From contig ML677364.1 in assembly GCA_007922305.1 (NCBI GenBank), positions 22,613,326 through 22,677,325 on the forward strand: 64,000 bases of DNA, given 5' to 3'. Of the stretch, positions 1 through 10,800 are shown in pieces; position 1 is the first letter of the stretch, and each line of letters opens with the position of its first letter. This DNA comes from Dermatemys mawii. Lineage: Eukaryota; Chordata; Testudines; Dermatemydidae. The position numbers and the translations under genes are program-made. Below the pieces are notes generated by a model. It saw only the letters and a program-made list of their open reading frames with translations. It was not told the DNA's origin and made no database searches.

Positions 1-390
1 CAGCTCCTTCTATGCTCTTTGGAAGTGACTGCTCTGGAACGCCTACAGATGTGGAACAGATCCTGTGAGAAAACCCCTGTGAAACTTTTGGGTGGCTGAT
101 GCCATAGAGAGTGGCTATTCTCTCCTGGATTCACTTCTTCTGGCCCAGCCAGTCCCCTTCCTAACCTGCAGATCCCGGAACGTGTACATTTGGGTCAGAG
201 GGGTTTCTGTGAAATGGAGTGGAAAGGCATGGAGAGTGTAGTGTGGAGCTGCTATTTTCTCTGCCTCTTCCATTCTTGCAGCTGACTTCCAGTGGATTTT
301 GCATTCTTATATGTATTAGTGTAGGGAATTGTATGACCCTTAACTACAATATAATTATTTAAACTGACACTTTGTAATACTGTGTTGTAG

Positions 391-514
391 GCTCACGTGT
401 CATAGTAGACTGCAATGTAACAGGTGCAGAAGCGTTTCAGGTGTACTGGACAGTCAACAACACATACATTGATATATATTATAAGGGCAGAATTTTTGAA
501 GAGGAAGATTATGA
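391..514 (+). CDS. IL1RL2: IL1RL2 exon: Ig domain 3, first half
   Basis: The acceptor ends in gttgtag and the donor is gtaagt. The exon begins with the last two bases of a glycine codon and ends two bases into a glutamate codon. It encodes the B-strand cysteine of Ig domain 3 (VDCNVTG) and the core tryptophan (VYWTVNNT), with two N-glycosylation sequons (NVT, NNT). The preceding exon, which would supply the domain start, is outside the window. Confidence 0.9.
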
Positions 515-3500
515 GTAAGTATACTTCCAGATCAGAATGTTTTGGATTATTGGCTAAAATCTTGTATAATTTCTCTGTTTTGTTTATACCAGCTATAAAA
601 ATACACTGTTACACAAATACGTTTGTGACCTAATTATAGGTGGAGTGGTAGCACTGCGTTTTACTAAGGTTCCCAACAGTTCCAGTTAGAAGACCTTGTT
701 TTCAGTTGCTTATTGCTTTGCTAAACTTTAATTGTTTGCACTGAAATTTTACATGCTGAGTTTTGCCTCAAGCTGATTTTTTTTTCTTTTATTTCCAGTC
801 AAAACAGTTCTGACATTTCTGAAATGAGTTTGGGGCAGAATGATTTTTGTTACCCTATGTTACAAAATTCTGTCAACCTTTTATCTGAAACGCTCTAGGG
901 CCTATATGCTTTGGAGCAGGGCCTTTAAATTTGGCAGGGAGTGGCATCTGTGTCAGGGATGCATATTTTGCCATCCCCATGAAAATCTGCTTGAATTTTG
1001 GCTAAATTATGAGACTTAGAAACTTCTTAGATTGTACAGGTAAATTCCCTGAAGATTCCATCCACATGAAACATGCTTCAGCCGAGGGCTCAGCAGGACT
1101 TTCCCTGCACTTTCAGCTCTGGGATGCTGCCCCGGCTGTGTCTGGGCACTTGAATTGAGAGCAGGGAGGCTCCCTTTCCTGTGCTGTCAATGACTACTCT
1201 TTCCACCCCCACGCACCCCCATCTCATTGGGCCCAGGCAGTGTGAGAAAGGAAGCTGCCTGATTCAAATGCAGCGGGGGCTAGAGCCAAACATGTAGGGG
1301 TGTAGACAGGACAAGGAACATTTGGGAGGCAGAAACTGTGACTGAAGGCTGGCAAGCAGGGGCTGAGGGAAACAGGGACTTGGGGTAGGCAAGGAGGCTA
1401 GGACTGGGAGTGGAGAGGTAAATCGTGTAGAATGCTAAGCCAATAGTTGCGGGGAGGATTGAGATTGTACAAAGAGCTAGAGGAAGACTGGGACTTTCTG
1501 AGCAAGGAGCCTGAGAACCAGTGGGGTGAGGAGAGGAGATGGCAAGGAGGGGAAACTGATCTAATGACGAGTCTGGGTACAGGAGCAGAACTTGGACTGG
1601 CTAGGAAAAAAGACTAGGACAAGGAGCTGAGTGTTGGAAAGGAATTGGGGTATGGGGAGGTGACTGGGCTCCAGGGTTGGGGAGAAAGATGGATCAGATG
1701 AGGAACTGGGATGGGAGGAACTGGAATTGGATGGGTAAGGGAACTGGGATTGGGCAGGAGGGCTGGGGCTGGGACAGAGTCTTAGGTGCCTGAAATTGGG
1801 CACCCAAAATTCTTTTGTGCCTCAGTTTACAACAAAACATGCAAAATGGGGCTTCCACCACCACCTCATCTCCCAGGGGTTTTGTGAAGATAAATGAATG
1901 AATGTTTGCGAAGCACTCAGATACTGTAATGAACAAAAGCCGTAGAAAATCCCACAAGGAAATGACTAATTCTGTCTTCAGAGTGTGGTTTGAATAGCGT
2001 GTGGTAAATCAGGTCTAGCATTACACATGAAACAACAAGGAGAAAATAAAATATTGAATAGTTGCTCACTAAGTGAGCACCATCCATCCTGTGCACTGAA
2101 TGATGCATTGGCCTGTGGAAATAGAGTAAGTGATCATGTAACTAAACACTGTATCATAATTCAGCCATGGAGAGAGCCCAGATTAAGACTGTGCAGTCAT
2201 AATTCTGGCATTTCCTAACTTTTGACCTTGCAACCTCAATGATATTCTTTTAGTTTTGGGGTTTTGTTGTGTGTAATAGATAATTAATCCATATGTCCCT
2301 GGTGTATAAGGTCTATAACCTTCATTTATGAATATATTTAAATAATTAGTTGACATTTCAAATGGTAAATAGAATATTTTCATTAATAAACACTAATTGG
2401 ATAAGCAGATAAGTTCTTTAATGTGAGACATGTAATATGAAATTAACAAGATAAATGATATCTCCTATTCTCCCAGTACTAAAAAGTTAGTTTCTAATGC
2501 AACATTTACCCCACCACACTTTACTAAGCAAATGTGTGAAAAAATTAATACCACATGGGCCTTGGAAAATACCATGGAGAAGAATTTCCAGTCAAAACGG
2601 TTCTGACGTTTCTGAAATGAGGTTGGGGCAAAATGATTTTTGTTACCCTATGTTACAAAATTCTGGCAGCCTTTTATTTGAAATGCTCTAGGGCCCCTAT
2701 GCTTTGGAGCAGGGGCTTTAAATTTGGCTGGGGGTGGCATCTGTGTCAGGGATGCCTCTTAAAAAGTGCAGCACAAACCTCACAGCCCAGGGAAGGGAGA
2801 GCTATGCCCTCTTAATTCTGTGCTACTCCTGGGACTGAAATGGCAGCTGTGCCTGAACTGTCTGTGGGTGATGATATTCCCAGAATTGTGTTAGTGTTAT
2901 GGTCCCACCTCCTCTAGCTCCAACTCCACCGCTGGCACATTTCCTACGCCAGGACTTGTGGTGAGATGGAAGAGGGACCTTGTGCAAGGAATAATTAAAT
3001 TTGTTATTTATGTTGTTGCTGCCTTTTGTATACTTATGCTGCAGGACATTCTCTCCCAGTCGTCTCTGTGGCCTCTATAGCTGCATCCACGGAGTTCAAA
3101 GCCATTAAAAGCTCTAATACAGTCCTTTCCCTACACTCATGTTCTGCAAACTGAAATGTACCTGCAAGATTAATGTATATAGCAAATATTTTATACGAGT
3201 AGCCTAAAGAAACTGTGTATGCTTTTGAGGAAACAGTGCACCAACTATATTTATTTAAGGATGTCCCCTGAGCTCTATCCTGCTTGTCAGATATAGACAA
3301 AGGGTCATGAGGATCCCCTTATAGATTCCAGCTATGTTGGTCATAGTGTTGAAGATCAGTGTATTGTCCTGTTGTGATTGCTAGCAAAGAAACCACTAAG
3401 GATTGAGTTGTCTTGATTACTGTGTTTGCTGCCTTTTGGACAGAGGAGAAACTTTTTATGATGGACGCCCTCTCATTACGGTGAGGCTCAACATTTCCGA

Positions 3501-6500
3501 AGTGAATAATGAGGATTACGAACATCACTTTGTCTGCCATGCTTTGAATTCCTTTGGTCAAGTTGCAAGATATGTAGCATTAAAACACAGAGGTAATGCA
3601 TTATTGGATACATTTGACTTGACTTTCCCAGGAAGAGACGGATGTTGTGCTCAGATACCACAATGATGGGAGTCATATACTTATCTAGATAGATAAACTG
3701 CTTTTCCTTTTGATTAACTTTTAAGATGTGTGAATTGGTGGGAGGCAGGAATGAAAGGAGAAGGTAGGTAGGGGTGCATGTGTAGAAATTGGAGGGGAGC
3801 ATATGAAGATTTAGGAGATCAGATTAATAAAAGGGCTGAATGTACATACTGTGAAGGGAAATTTTAAACAGCAGAGTTTGGAGGGATTTCTACACTAGAG
3901 TAAATTATGAGAAGGTTTCAAGGAATAGAAATGAATGAGCAAGGTTCAGAACTACTGTGCCATATGTTGAATGATCAAAAATTGAGGCACTCAGAAATTT
4001 GAGTGTAAATTACTTGCTGATGACTATACACTGAGTCAGTAACAATGCTTAGAATAGAAATTGAGTCTCCTTACTCACTCCCTGTCTTACACACTAACCA
4101 TCAGAAATCCTCAACGTGTTCTACACAGAACAATCAATCATAGTGGGTCAAATTTAGGGGTTACTTTTAAAAATGTGTGTATTAATTTTTTTTGTGCCAA
4201 GATTTCTTCATCTATAAACTACTGCTAACATTATTAAACTTAGAGAGTTGTTATGAGGATTTATTCATGCTTGTAAAGAGCATTCACATCATCCGGTAGC
4301 AGATGTTATGAAAACATAAAATGTTGATTCTTTTCCTGTGTATTGGATGCTTTACTTACTGCTTTGCCCAACCAATACTTATCATGGTTGCTGTATAGTA
4401 ATACATATGTATAGTTTTTTTTTATAAAAAAAAATGAGAATATAGAAACATAGCTTTTGAATATTACTACAGTTGTTTGAAAGTTCAGAGTTGGACAAAT
4501 TCCACAGTTTCTTCTTTTTTTTTCTTGATGCAGTTGCAGATTTCCACAGATCACTGACTGGAGGATTTGTTGCATTGCTGCTTTTAACAGTTGTTACTTT
4601 ATTAATCTTCAAACTTTTCAAGATTGACTTTGTGCTTTGGTATCGTAGCTCTTGCTGTGCTTTTGTAAAGAAAAATGGTATGTCAGAGCAGCCAGTTTGC
4701 TACCTTTTTATATTGATTCTTATAACTTGCAGAAGAGTATTTAGGAAGGCCTTTTGATGATGGGTAAGAAATGATCCCTGTGGTAGAACTTCTTTAGAAT
4801 TTTCTAAAGAAATTGGAGTGTGTTTTTAAAGATGCAAAGTGAAAAGATTTCTGAAAACACTGAAATGAGTGAGTAAAATGCATAACATTCTAAGACGATA
4901 AACAATTAGAAGTCTATGTGGCAATGATTGTTAAGTGGTTCAACCAGAAATCCAGACTTTCCCCAGATCTGTGGATTGCTGTCTGCTTTGCTAAAAAATG
5001 CACCTTGTTTTGCCATAAGCTTATAGTTTACCTGTTGGTTGCCAGTAGATGTCACCAAAGTAACATACTGCCATTTAGCAGCAATGGTACTGCTCAATGT
5101 TAAAAATAAAATATATATTTTTAAAAAGCTTTGTATAGGGGAGGCAGTATGAGATTTTGCCTGGAATGTTTCTGTTGAAAATCAGACTTTCCAACTTTTC
5201 TCAAGGTGAGAAAATTGTCTACAAGTTCTTCTTTTTATCCATCCCCTTCTTCATCTCCTTCCTTTTAAAAGCTGAAAGCTATGAAAGGCAGGTGCCAAAG
5301 GAGGAATAATGCCACCACTGCCCCATTCTTTGATTACTGTGTATTTTATTACTTTTATGCACTGTGGGGATATGTGCAAAGGTTTGAGAAGGGGCAGCAG
5401 CCGCTACATTGTATATTATTATCTTGTTCTACAGAAGCACTTAGGAACCCCTGTCATTGACCAGGGTTCTGTTCTGCTGGGCACTGTACAAGCACAGAAC
5501 AAAAAGAGGGCCTTTGCTCCACACACCTTATTAGAGCCAGGCAACATATTTTGGTGGAATGGGTTGTTCCTGTTTTGGTCAGTTAGAAACTATTTGTGAA
5601 TTTGATACAAATTTGCCGAATACTCTGGGCCCAAAATAACAATAGTGATAATTTTGGGCTAACGTCACAAAATGGGTAGAGGAGGAGGAAGTGATGCTGC
5701 TGCTGCTCCTGCTCCCCTTATAGCAATGGGGAGGTAGGGCAGTTGCTCTTATAACCTTTAGCCCCGTGGTTAGGGCACTCACTCAGGATGTGGGAGACCT
5801 GGGTTTGAATCCCTATCATAGAATAGGGTTTTGAACCCTGGTCTCCCCCTTCTTCTACTATCATTAGCTTCCTGTCCTGCTCAGGGAGAGGATTAATGTT
5901 TAGTCGAGCTGGTTGAAATGATTTCATTGGAAAGGAATTTTGATGAAAAATTTATTTTGGTCAAAAATGAAAATGTTCACAGGAACATTTCATTTGACAA
6001 TTTTTTTTCCAGTTTCTCAATGAAAAACCAAATTTTGGGATTTGGTAAAAAAAAAAATTCTTTTATTCAACATGGTTTTTGAAAAGCATGTGAAAATTTT
6101 TGTTTGTTTATGAAAAAATATAATCTCTACCACATCTAAACCCCCAAAATGTTCTCATTTTTTCTGCTGACAAATATTGGCATTTCCCTCCAGCTCAAGT
6201 GTTCAGCCAAGTTCAGGCAGGAGGAGGGCTGGAGAGCATTCTGGAGGAGGTAGGTGTGCTTGTGGATGTCTGCCTAGAACCAGTGGGAGCTGGGACTTCT
6301 TTCCCTGAGGATTGTAGGGTGCTGTGCCTAATCTACATGGTGGCAAATCCCTCATCCATGAGGAGAGAATGAATTGGATCTATGGCTGGTCATCCATCCT
6401 TCATTTTAGAGCATTTCACCCCCTTTCCTAGTTGTTTGCCAGAAGATTTTAAATACTAAACAATTAAAAATTGTAATAAGGGTAGGGTTTTTTTTAAGGA

Positions 6501-8214
6501 GTTTCTTGCTCTTTCTTTACAGCTTCAGATGGGAAGATCTATGATGCATATGTCATGTATCCAAAAGCCAGTGGGGTGAGATGTATCTACACCCTGAACA
6601 ACTTTGTTCTGAGAATACTGCCCGAGGTCTTAGAGAGCCAGTGTGGTTATAATCTTTTTATACTTGGAAGGGATGATTTACTAGGGGAAGGTATGTTAAA
6701 AATAGCAAAATTAATGTTACCTTTGCTGTGTTTCCTTTTGACATGTTGTTCTAAGATTTGCTATTTATGCTGGTGATGAAAAACCCAATGTGAGACTGAC
6801 TAATTTTGTAAACTTAGTTTAGCTGAATTGACTATACCAGGGGTCCCCAAAGTATGGCCTGGGGGCTGGATCCGGCCTACTGCTTCGATTTGTCCAGCCC
6901 TCCAGCTGAGCAGGCATGTGGAGAAGCTGCTGCTGCCCCTCCCCTTTTCCCCCCACAAGCTGCTGCTAGCAGCCCCATGTGCAGAGGGATGAGTGCCCCC
7001 ACGACAGCGGCCAGAGGAGCAATGGGGGGGCAGCAGCGGCTGGAGGAGCAAAGGGGGGGGATTTTGCATATATTTGCATATATTGATTTTTTTCACAGTC
7101 ACTTCAGCCCACAAAGCCCCTTCAAAAATCTAATATGGCCCTCGTCTCATAATGTTTGGAGACCCTTGGACTATACCATTGCTGATTTTTAAGAATGAGG
7201 GATTCAGAACAACTATTCCTTATGAAGAATTCCTCTTCTGAGACAGAAATACAAGATGGCCATTATTTAATTTAAAAAAACATGAAGTGAGAATAACAAA
7301 GATACCAATCATTATTGATTATAATAATAATCTAGTTTTTATGTAGAGTTTTTCATCAGTAGATTTCAAAGAGCTTTGCAAAGAAGGTAAGAATCTCCCA
7401 TTTTACAGATGGGGAAACTGAAGCACAGAGTGGTGAAGTGACTTGCCTTAGGTCAACCAGCAGGCCAGTGGTCAAACTGGAAGTAGAAACCAGGTCTCCT
7501 GAATCCCAGTCCAGTGCTCTGTCTATCAGGAAACACTGCCTCCCACCGTGCCATTAGTGGGTTTTGTGGTGTGGACGTCTGTTCAATGAGACCTAGACTA
7601 CAAACTCATGTCACACAGATGACTGACCAGCCCTCAGGTAGAAATCATTTGTGATCGCTGCTGATGTGAGCTGGATTTGAACGAACAATCTGTATTTTAA
7701 AAGTTCTATACTCTACAAATCTTCTGAGTGAGCACTGCCTCATATGTATGTACTTGTAAAATAATGAGAGACATTTTGCGTAAGTTGAAACTTTTCCATG
7801 CCTACTTTGATCATTCTTGCATTACTTACAGCTGTGGTCAATGTTATTGATGAAACCATCAAACGAAGCAGAAGACTGATGATAATTTTAGAATCAGAAG
7901 CATCGAGTTACAACGTGTTAGAAGATCCCTTTGAACAGCAACTAGCTGTGTACAATGCTCTTATCAGGGATGAAATAAAAATTATTCTGATTGAACTAGA
8001 TAAAGTACAGGATTACACGAACATGCCAGAATCTATCAGATACATTAAACAAAAGCATGGTGCCATCAGGTGGAAAGGGGACTTCACAGAGAAATCTCAC
8101 TCAGCAAATACAAAGTTCTGGAAAAATGTGAGATACCGAATGCCACCCAGACAAACAGTGTCTTCCTTGGATCCAAAAACCTTTAGCTATTCTGCAGCAA
8201 CAGAAAGACGATGA
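391..8214 (+). CDS. IL1RL2: IL1RL2 (IL-36 receptor), 3' part, five coding exons
   Basis: Partial gene; the upstream exons (signal peptide, Ig domains 1-2, start of Ig 3) lie left of the window. Coding exons are 391-514, 3444-3592, 4534-4677, 6523-6690 and 7832-8214. All have AG acceptors and GT donors, and the splice phases join without a shift, giving about 322 codons. The protein is a type I membrane receptor subunit that binds IL-36 cytokines, pairs with IL1RAP and signals through a cytosolic TIR domain to MyD88 and NF-kB (known for the family). Assignment to IL1RL2 rather than IL1R1, IL1RL1 or IL18R1 rests on the C-terminal exon, where MPESI.YIKQKHGAIRW, GDFTE and KFWK.VRY.MPPR match the mammalian IL1RL2 tail as I remember it. 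The Ig exon resembles it too (IVDCNVT, VNNT). The frame is open throughout. Introns hold MIR-like, hAT, SINE and unclassified repeats, listed separately. Confidence 0.93.
797..960 (+). repeat. Unclassified interspersed repeat, copy A
   Basis: About 165 bp, starting ttccagtcaaaac and ending near gtcagggatgc, closely matches 2586-2753 in the same orientation with scattered substitutions and small indels. It lies in the IL1RL2 intron after the first visible exon. I do not recognise the family; it could be a MITE or a segmental duplicate inside the intron. Confidence 0.7.
1816..1925 (+). repeat. MIR-like SINE fragment
   Basis: Contains gtgcctcagttta, aaaatgggg and then ttgtgaagataaatgaatg and gaagcactcagata, the ordered landmarks of the MIR core and 3' part. 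Old and diverged; lies in an IL1RL2 intron. Confidence 0.6.
2586..2753 (+). repeat. Unclassified interspersed repeat, copy B
   Basis: Second copy of the repeat at 797-960, lying in the same intron about 1.8 kb downstream. Both copies start at ttccagtcaaaac and end at the same place (gtgtcagggatgc), which suggests a discrete mobile unit rather than a random duplication. Confidence 0.7.
3444..3592 (+). CDS. IL1RL2: IL1RL2 exon: Ig domain 3, second half
   Basis: The acceptor ends in ttttggacag and the donor is gtaatg. The exon completes the glutamate codon split by the previous intron and ends in phase 1. It carries the second half of the membrane-proximal Ig fold: LNISEVNNEDYEHHF, then the F-strand cysteine in FVCHALN. 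This is the usual IL-1 receptor domain 3 pattern in which D-Y replaces the classic DxGxYxC. Confidence 0.9.
4185..4310 (+). repeat. Diverged MIR-like SINE fragment
   Basis: Shows ttcttcatctataaact, gttgttatgaggattta and cttgtaaagagcattca, in the order of the MIR 3' half. Heavily diverged, so the call is tentative. Confidence 0.4.
4534..4677 (+). CDS. IL1RL2: IL1RL2 exon: transmembrane segment
   Basis: The acceptor is cttgatgcag behind a long pyrimidine tract and the donor is gtatgt; the exon is phase 1 to phase 1. It encodes a short stalk (VADFHRS), a strongly hydrophobic segment of about 20 residues starting at GGFVALLLL, and the juxtamembrane motif KIDFVLWYR. The last motif is shared across the IL-1 receptor family (human IL1RL2 has KIDIVLWYR, from memory). 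Confidence 0.93.
5405..5535 (+). repeat. Interspersed repeat sharing a core with 32965-33065
   Basis: Contains agcacttaggaacccc, gggcactgtacaagcaca and gaacaaaaagagggcc. A second copy in the same orientation with the same ordered blocks lies at 32965-33065. I remember this as a common sauropsid SINE-like repeat; the class is uncertain. Confidence 0.5.
5755..5835 (+). repeat. tRNA-derived SINE head
   Basis: A tRNA-like block: gtggttagggcactcac resembles an A-box region and ggtttgaatcc at 5802-5812 is a good pol III B box (consensus GGTTCGANTCC). A weaker relative occurs at 53010-53062. Lies in an IL1RL2 intron. Confidence 0.55.
5900..6200. mobile_element. Probable short inverted-repeat DNA element (MITE)
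   Basis: Begins near cgagctggttgaaatg and ends near catttccctccagctc, so the ends are roughly inverted. The interior is rich in runs of A or T with ttttcatt-type motifs. A similar element ending in ttttgcccagctct lies at 49575-49735. Boundaries are approximate and no target duplication was resolved. Confidence 0.4.
6523..6690 (+). CDS. IL1RL2: IL1RL2 exon: TIR domain, first half
   Basis: The acceptor is tctttacag and the donor is gtatgt; phase 1 to phase 1. The exon encodes TIR box 1 (DGKIYDAYVMYPK), LPEVLESQCGYNLFI and box 2 (GRDDLLGE). In IL1RL2 and most TIR domains box 2 reads RDxxPG. Here the proline position is leucine (codon CTA at 6681-6683), an unusual change in the BB loop that contacts adaptor proteins. 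Confidence 0.93.
6839..7169. mobile_element. hAT-type MITE with perfect 8-bp target duplication
   Basis: Terminal inverted repeats: left aggggtccccaaa, right tttggagaccctt. The element is flanked on both sides by actatacc (6831-6838 and 7170-7177), the 8-bp target-site duplication typical of hAT transposition. It is 331 bp, GC-rich inside, with no transposase, so it is non-autonomous. It sits in the IL1RL2 intron between the two TIR exons. Confidence 0.88.
7378..7545 (-). repeat. MIR SINE
   Basis: Contains cccattttacagatgggg, aaactgaagcacagag, agtgacttgcctta and gtctcctgaatcccagtcc, the reverse-complement landmarks of the MIR family in order. Located 290 bp before the last coding exon of IL1RL2. 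Confidence 0.8.
7832..8214 (+). CDS. IL1RL2: IL1RL2 terminal coding exon: TIR second half and stop
   Basis: The acceptor is attacttacag, and 126 codons plus TGA follow. The exon completes the TIR domain: VVNVIDETIKRSRRL, QLAVYNALI, KIILIELDK, MPESIRYIKQKHG and TIR box 3 with FW in TKFWKNVRYRMPPR. A tail of about 20 residues follows, rich in serine and threonine and unlike the human tail, as expected for the least conserved part. This exon is the strongest evidence for IL1RL2 identity. Confidence 0.95.
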
Positions 8215-9880
8215 TGTCATATTTTAATAGCACAGACCAGTTGACTTTAAAATATTTACTGTGGACTATTTATCTTCAGAAGCTTCTAGTGTGTACTACC
8301 AGCTGGTTACCTCACTTACTCAAATGCTTTCAAGATTGAAAAAAAATCCTTACAACGTAATCTTGTTGTGGATTAAAAAAATCAGTTGCCATTATGCCAT
8401 TATGCAGATATTGGGAGGTGTCTGAATCATTGTCTCAGTAGCTCGTATATTTAAAGCTGACGTGTAGCAAATGCAGTGGAACATAATTTTTGCAACTTCT
8501 TTAAAGAAACCTTATTGCAGAGAAATTTTTTGTTTTTTAAATTGAGGTGTAATAGCAAATACAATTAAATGAACATTAATTATGCCTAGATTTTTATACT
8601 GTGGTTTTGTTGTTGATATATTTTTTTTTTGAAAATAGTTTGATCTGATCAACACACTTGCAAACTAAAGTCAAACCTTTTTCCTCATTTCACATGCCTC
8701 CCTTTTATTTTCATCTCTTTTATTTTTGTTCTTTAAAGACATTTTGTTTTTCTAAAGCGCCTGAGATTCTTGAAATGGTTTGAACTTATTCATTATTATT
8801 TAAAATTATTAATTAATACTTGCAGCATCTACGGTTATTATTTATTCATATTGCAATAGTATCTCTGGGCCCTAGTCAAAGATCAAGGCTCCATGATGGA
8901 GTTCTTTAAGGGATTGTTGACTCCAAAGCAAAGACTATATGAATCATAGAGTCATAGAATACCAGGGTTGGAAGGGACCTCAAGAGGTCATCTAGTCCAA
9001 CCCCCTGCTCAAAGCAGGACTAACCACAACTAAATCATCCCAGCCAGGGCTTTGTCAAGCCTGACTTTAAAAACCTCTAAGGAAGGAGATTCTGCCACCT
9101 CCCTAGGTAACCCATACCAGTGGTTCACCACCCTCCTTGTGAAAAAGTTTTTCCTTATATCCAGCCTAAACTTCCCCCACTGCAACTTGAGACCATTACT
9201 CCTTGTTCTATCATACATCTGGTACAGCAGGCCTTTAATTTGGCTGGAGCGTGTGCTGAATTTTTTTGAATGTCTTTTGGGCAGAGTCACCTTATTCTGG
9301 GCTTCCCTTTCTCCCTGAGACACTGCAGCCAGCCATGTTTGTGATTGACCCTGGCAAGGCACTGAAAGAAGCTTAAGGGGAAAACTGTTCCTCTTGTAAC
9401 TTTTCCAAGGTATAACACATGGGACTGTGAGTGCTGCTGGTTTTGTGGGCCTAGAGCACAGAATCAGCTTCTCTTTTTATGGTGTGGTTTTTATTTTGTA
9501 AGTCGTAAATAAAAAGCAAAGGTGACTGTTGTATTGCGTGACCCCTGTGGCAGACCTCTCAAATACGGGAAAAGGCCTATAATAATATTGTGACTGACGT
9601 GTGCTACACAGTGTACGTCACGTACAATTGAAAAGCCAGGCTGTGACATGCCTTTCACGTCACTCAGAATCAGGTCCAGATGTGTAGATGATGACAATGC
9701 TAACACTTCGGAGTGGAAAGATGGGGGATATGAATAAATGTAGTTATAATTTCTTGCTCATATAGAAGTTTCTGTGCCACTGGGGCTCTGTGCAATTCTA
9801 ACTGAACCATGTCTCACATAATACAAACTTTTGTACTTTGAAGTCTGTATACATCGTGTCCACTGAAGAATGAATAAAGA
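8215..9880 (+). other. IL1RL2: IL1RL2 3' untranslated and flanking region
   Basis: AT-rich sequence after the stop, with a CR1 fragment in the middle. Canonical AATAAA motifs occur at 9508-9513 and 9873-9878 and are possible polyadenylation signals; which one is used cannot be decided from sequence alone. No coding exon of a neighbouring gene is visible here. Confidence 0.4.
8941..9350 (-). mobile_element. CR1 LINE, truncated 3' end
   Basis: Starts with the reversed CR1 terminal repeat (atagagtcatagaa) followed by ccagggttggaagggacctc and tctagtccaaccccctgctc, the hallmark CR1 3' sequence. On the minus strand a 110-codon reading frame (9362 to 9030) includes [10 protein letters not shown] and [16 protein letters not shown], the usual C-terminal end of the CR1 polymerase. 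It is 5'-truncated and lies downstream of the IL1RL2 stop. Confidence 0.92.
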
Positions 9881-10320
9881 AGCTCATTCAGTTTTGTACA
9901 AACGTTGCACTTGGTAGACAAAAAAAAGTCTTTGCAAAATGTATATTTCCCTGTTCATTCTGTTTATTCTCACTTCCTGCTTGTTTTTCTGAGTAAAAAT
10001 TTTACTTCCTCTTTACCACAGTAACCTGCATTATGCAAGCTTTGTGGTCCACTGATCAGCAATATGTTCCCTGCTTTAAAAAGGCAATCTGTATATATAT
10101 ATATAAAATGACAGCACATTTCAGCTGTAGAGCAAGATGCTGAATGGCCTAAGTAAATAGGATAGATGGCATTTCAGCTCATTTATGTTATGGTAGCAAA
10201 AATAAAGGTTTAAATTAGGAACATACACTTAAAGGAGTCAGCTTTGCTCTGCTTTGCCACCTTTTTGAGATGGTCCAAAATAGCAAGAGTCTCCTCACTG
10301 TATTACCTGAATGTCTTTCA
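9881..10320. other. Intergenic, no feature recognised
   Basis: AT-rich unique sequence with a short (TA)n run near 10091-10106. No exon, RNA gene or known repeat recognised. Confidence 0.4.
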
Positions 10321-10800
10321 GTAATGCATTAAGCAATATGACTAACATCTGTTACATGTTGTTTGTTCTCTCATTCTTTCCCCATGGGGAAAAGTATGTG
10401 CAGTGGAGTTGTTTTTGTTTGGTGTTCTTCAGTATATATGCTGCTATGATATATATTTGTTAAAGAAGCCAAGGTCAAAGGAATCCACCTTGCACTCAGA
10501 GCATAAGGCAGTGATATTTATGATGGTCCATTGTTCCTGGGGGAAATAATTTCATATGCTTGGACCAGCCTCTGAGAAAGTTGTTTCCTGGACAGATGAG
10601 CTTTAACCTTGTTGTAGAGAGTTCCATTGTGCCCAAGGAATGAAGTTTTCAACCACTGTCTTCATTCTGGAACTTTAGGAGATCTTTTAGGTGCCAAGGA
10701 GTGCCTTGAAGAAAAGGACCAAGACCTTGAACTTAATTCAGAATCTGTGGGAAACCATTGTAGGAGAACCTTATGGTAGCCTGTGTTGCTGAACAGATGC
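10321..10800 (+). repeat. Ancient interspersed repeat, uninterrupted copy
   Basis: Shares ordered blocks with 62340-63440: ttaagcaatatgactaac, tgtgcagtgg, gacagatgagctt, ttccattgtgccc, gatcttttagg and gagtgccttg. The other copy is interrupted by a 640-bp MITE exactly after tcttttag, so this copy shows the empty site. Probably an old LINE fragment; I cannot name the family. Confidence 0.6.

Noticed and set aside
1..390. Search for the preceding IL1RL2 linker exon
   Set aside because: No acceptor followed by a P.I.YP-like linker was found; the exon must lie left of the window.
9030..9362. 110-codon minus-strand frame that looks protein-like
   Set aside because: It is the C-terminal end of the CR1 polymerase, not a host gene.
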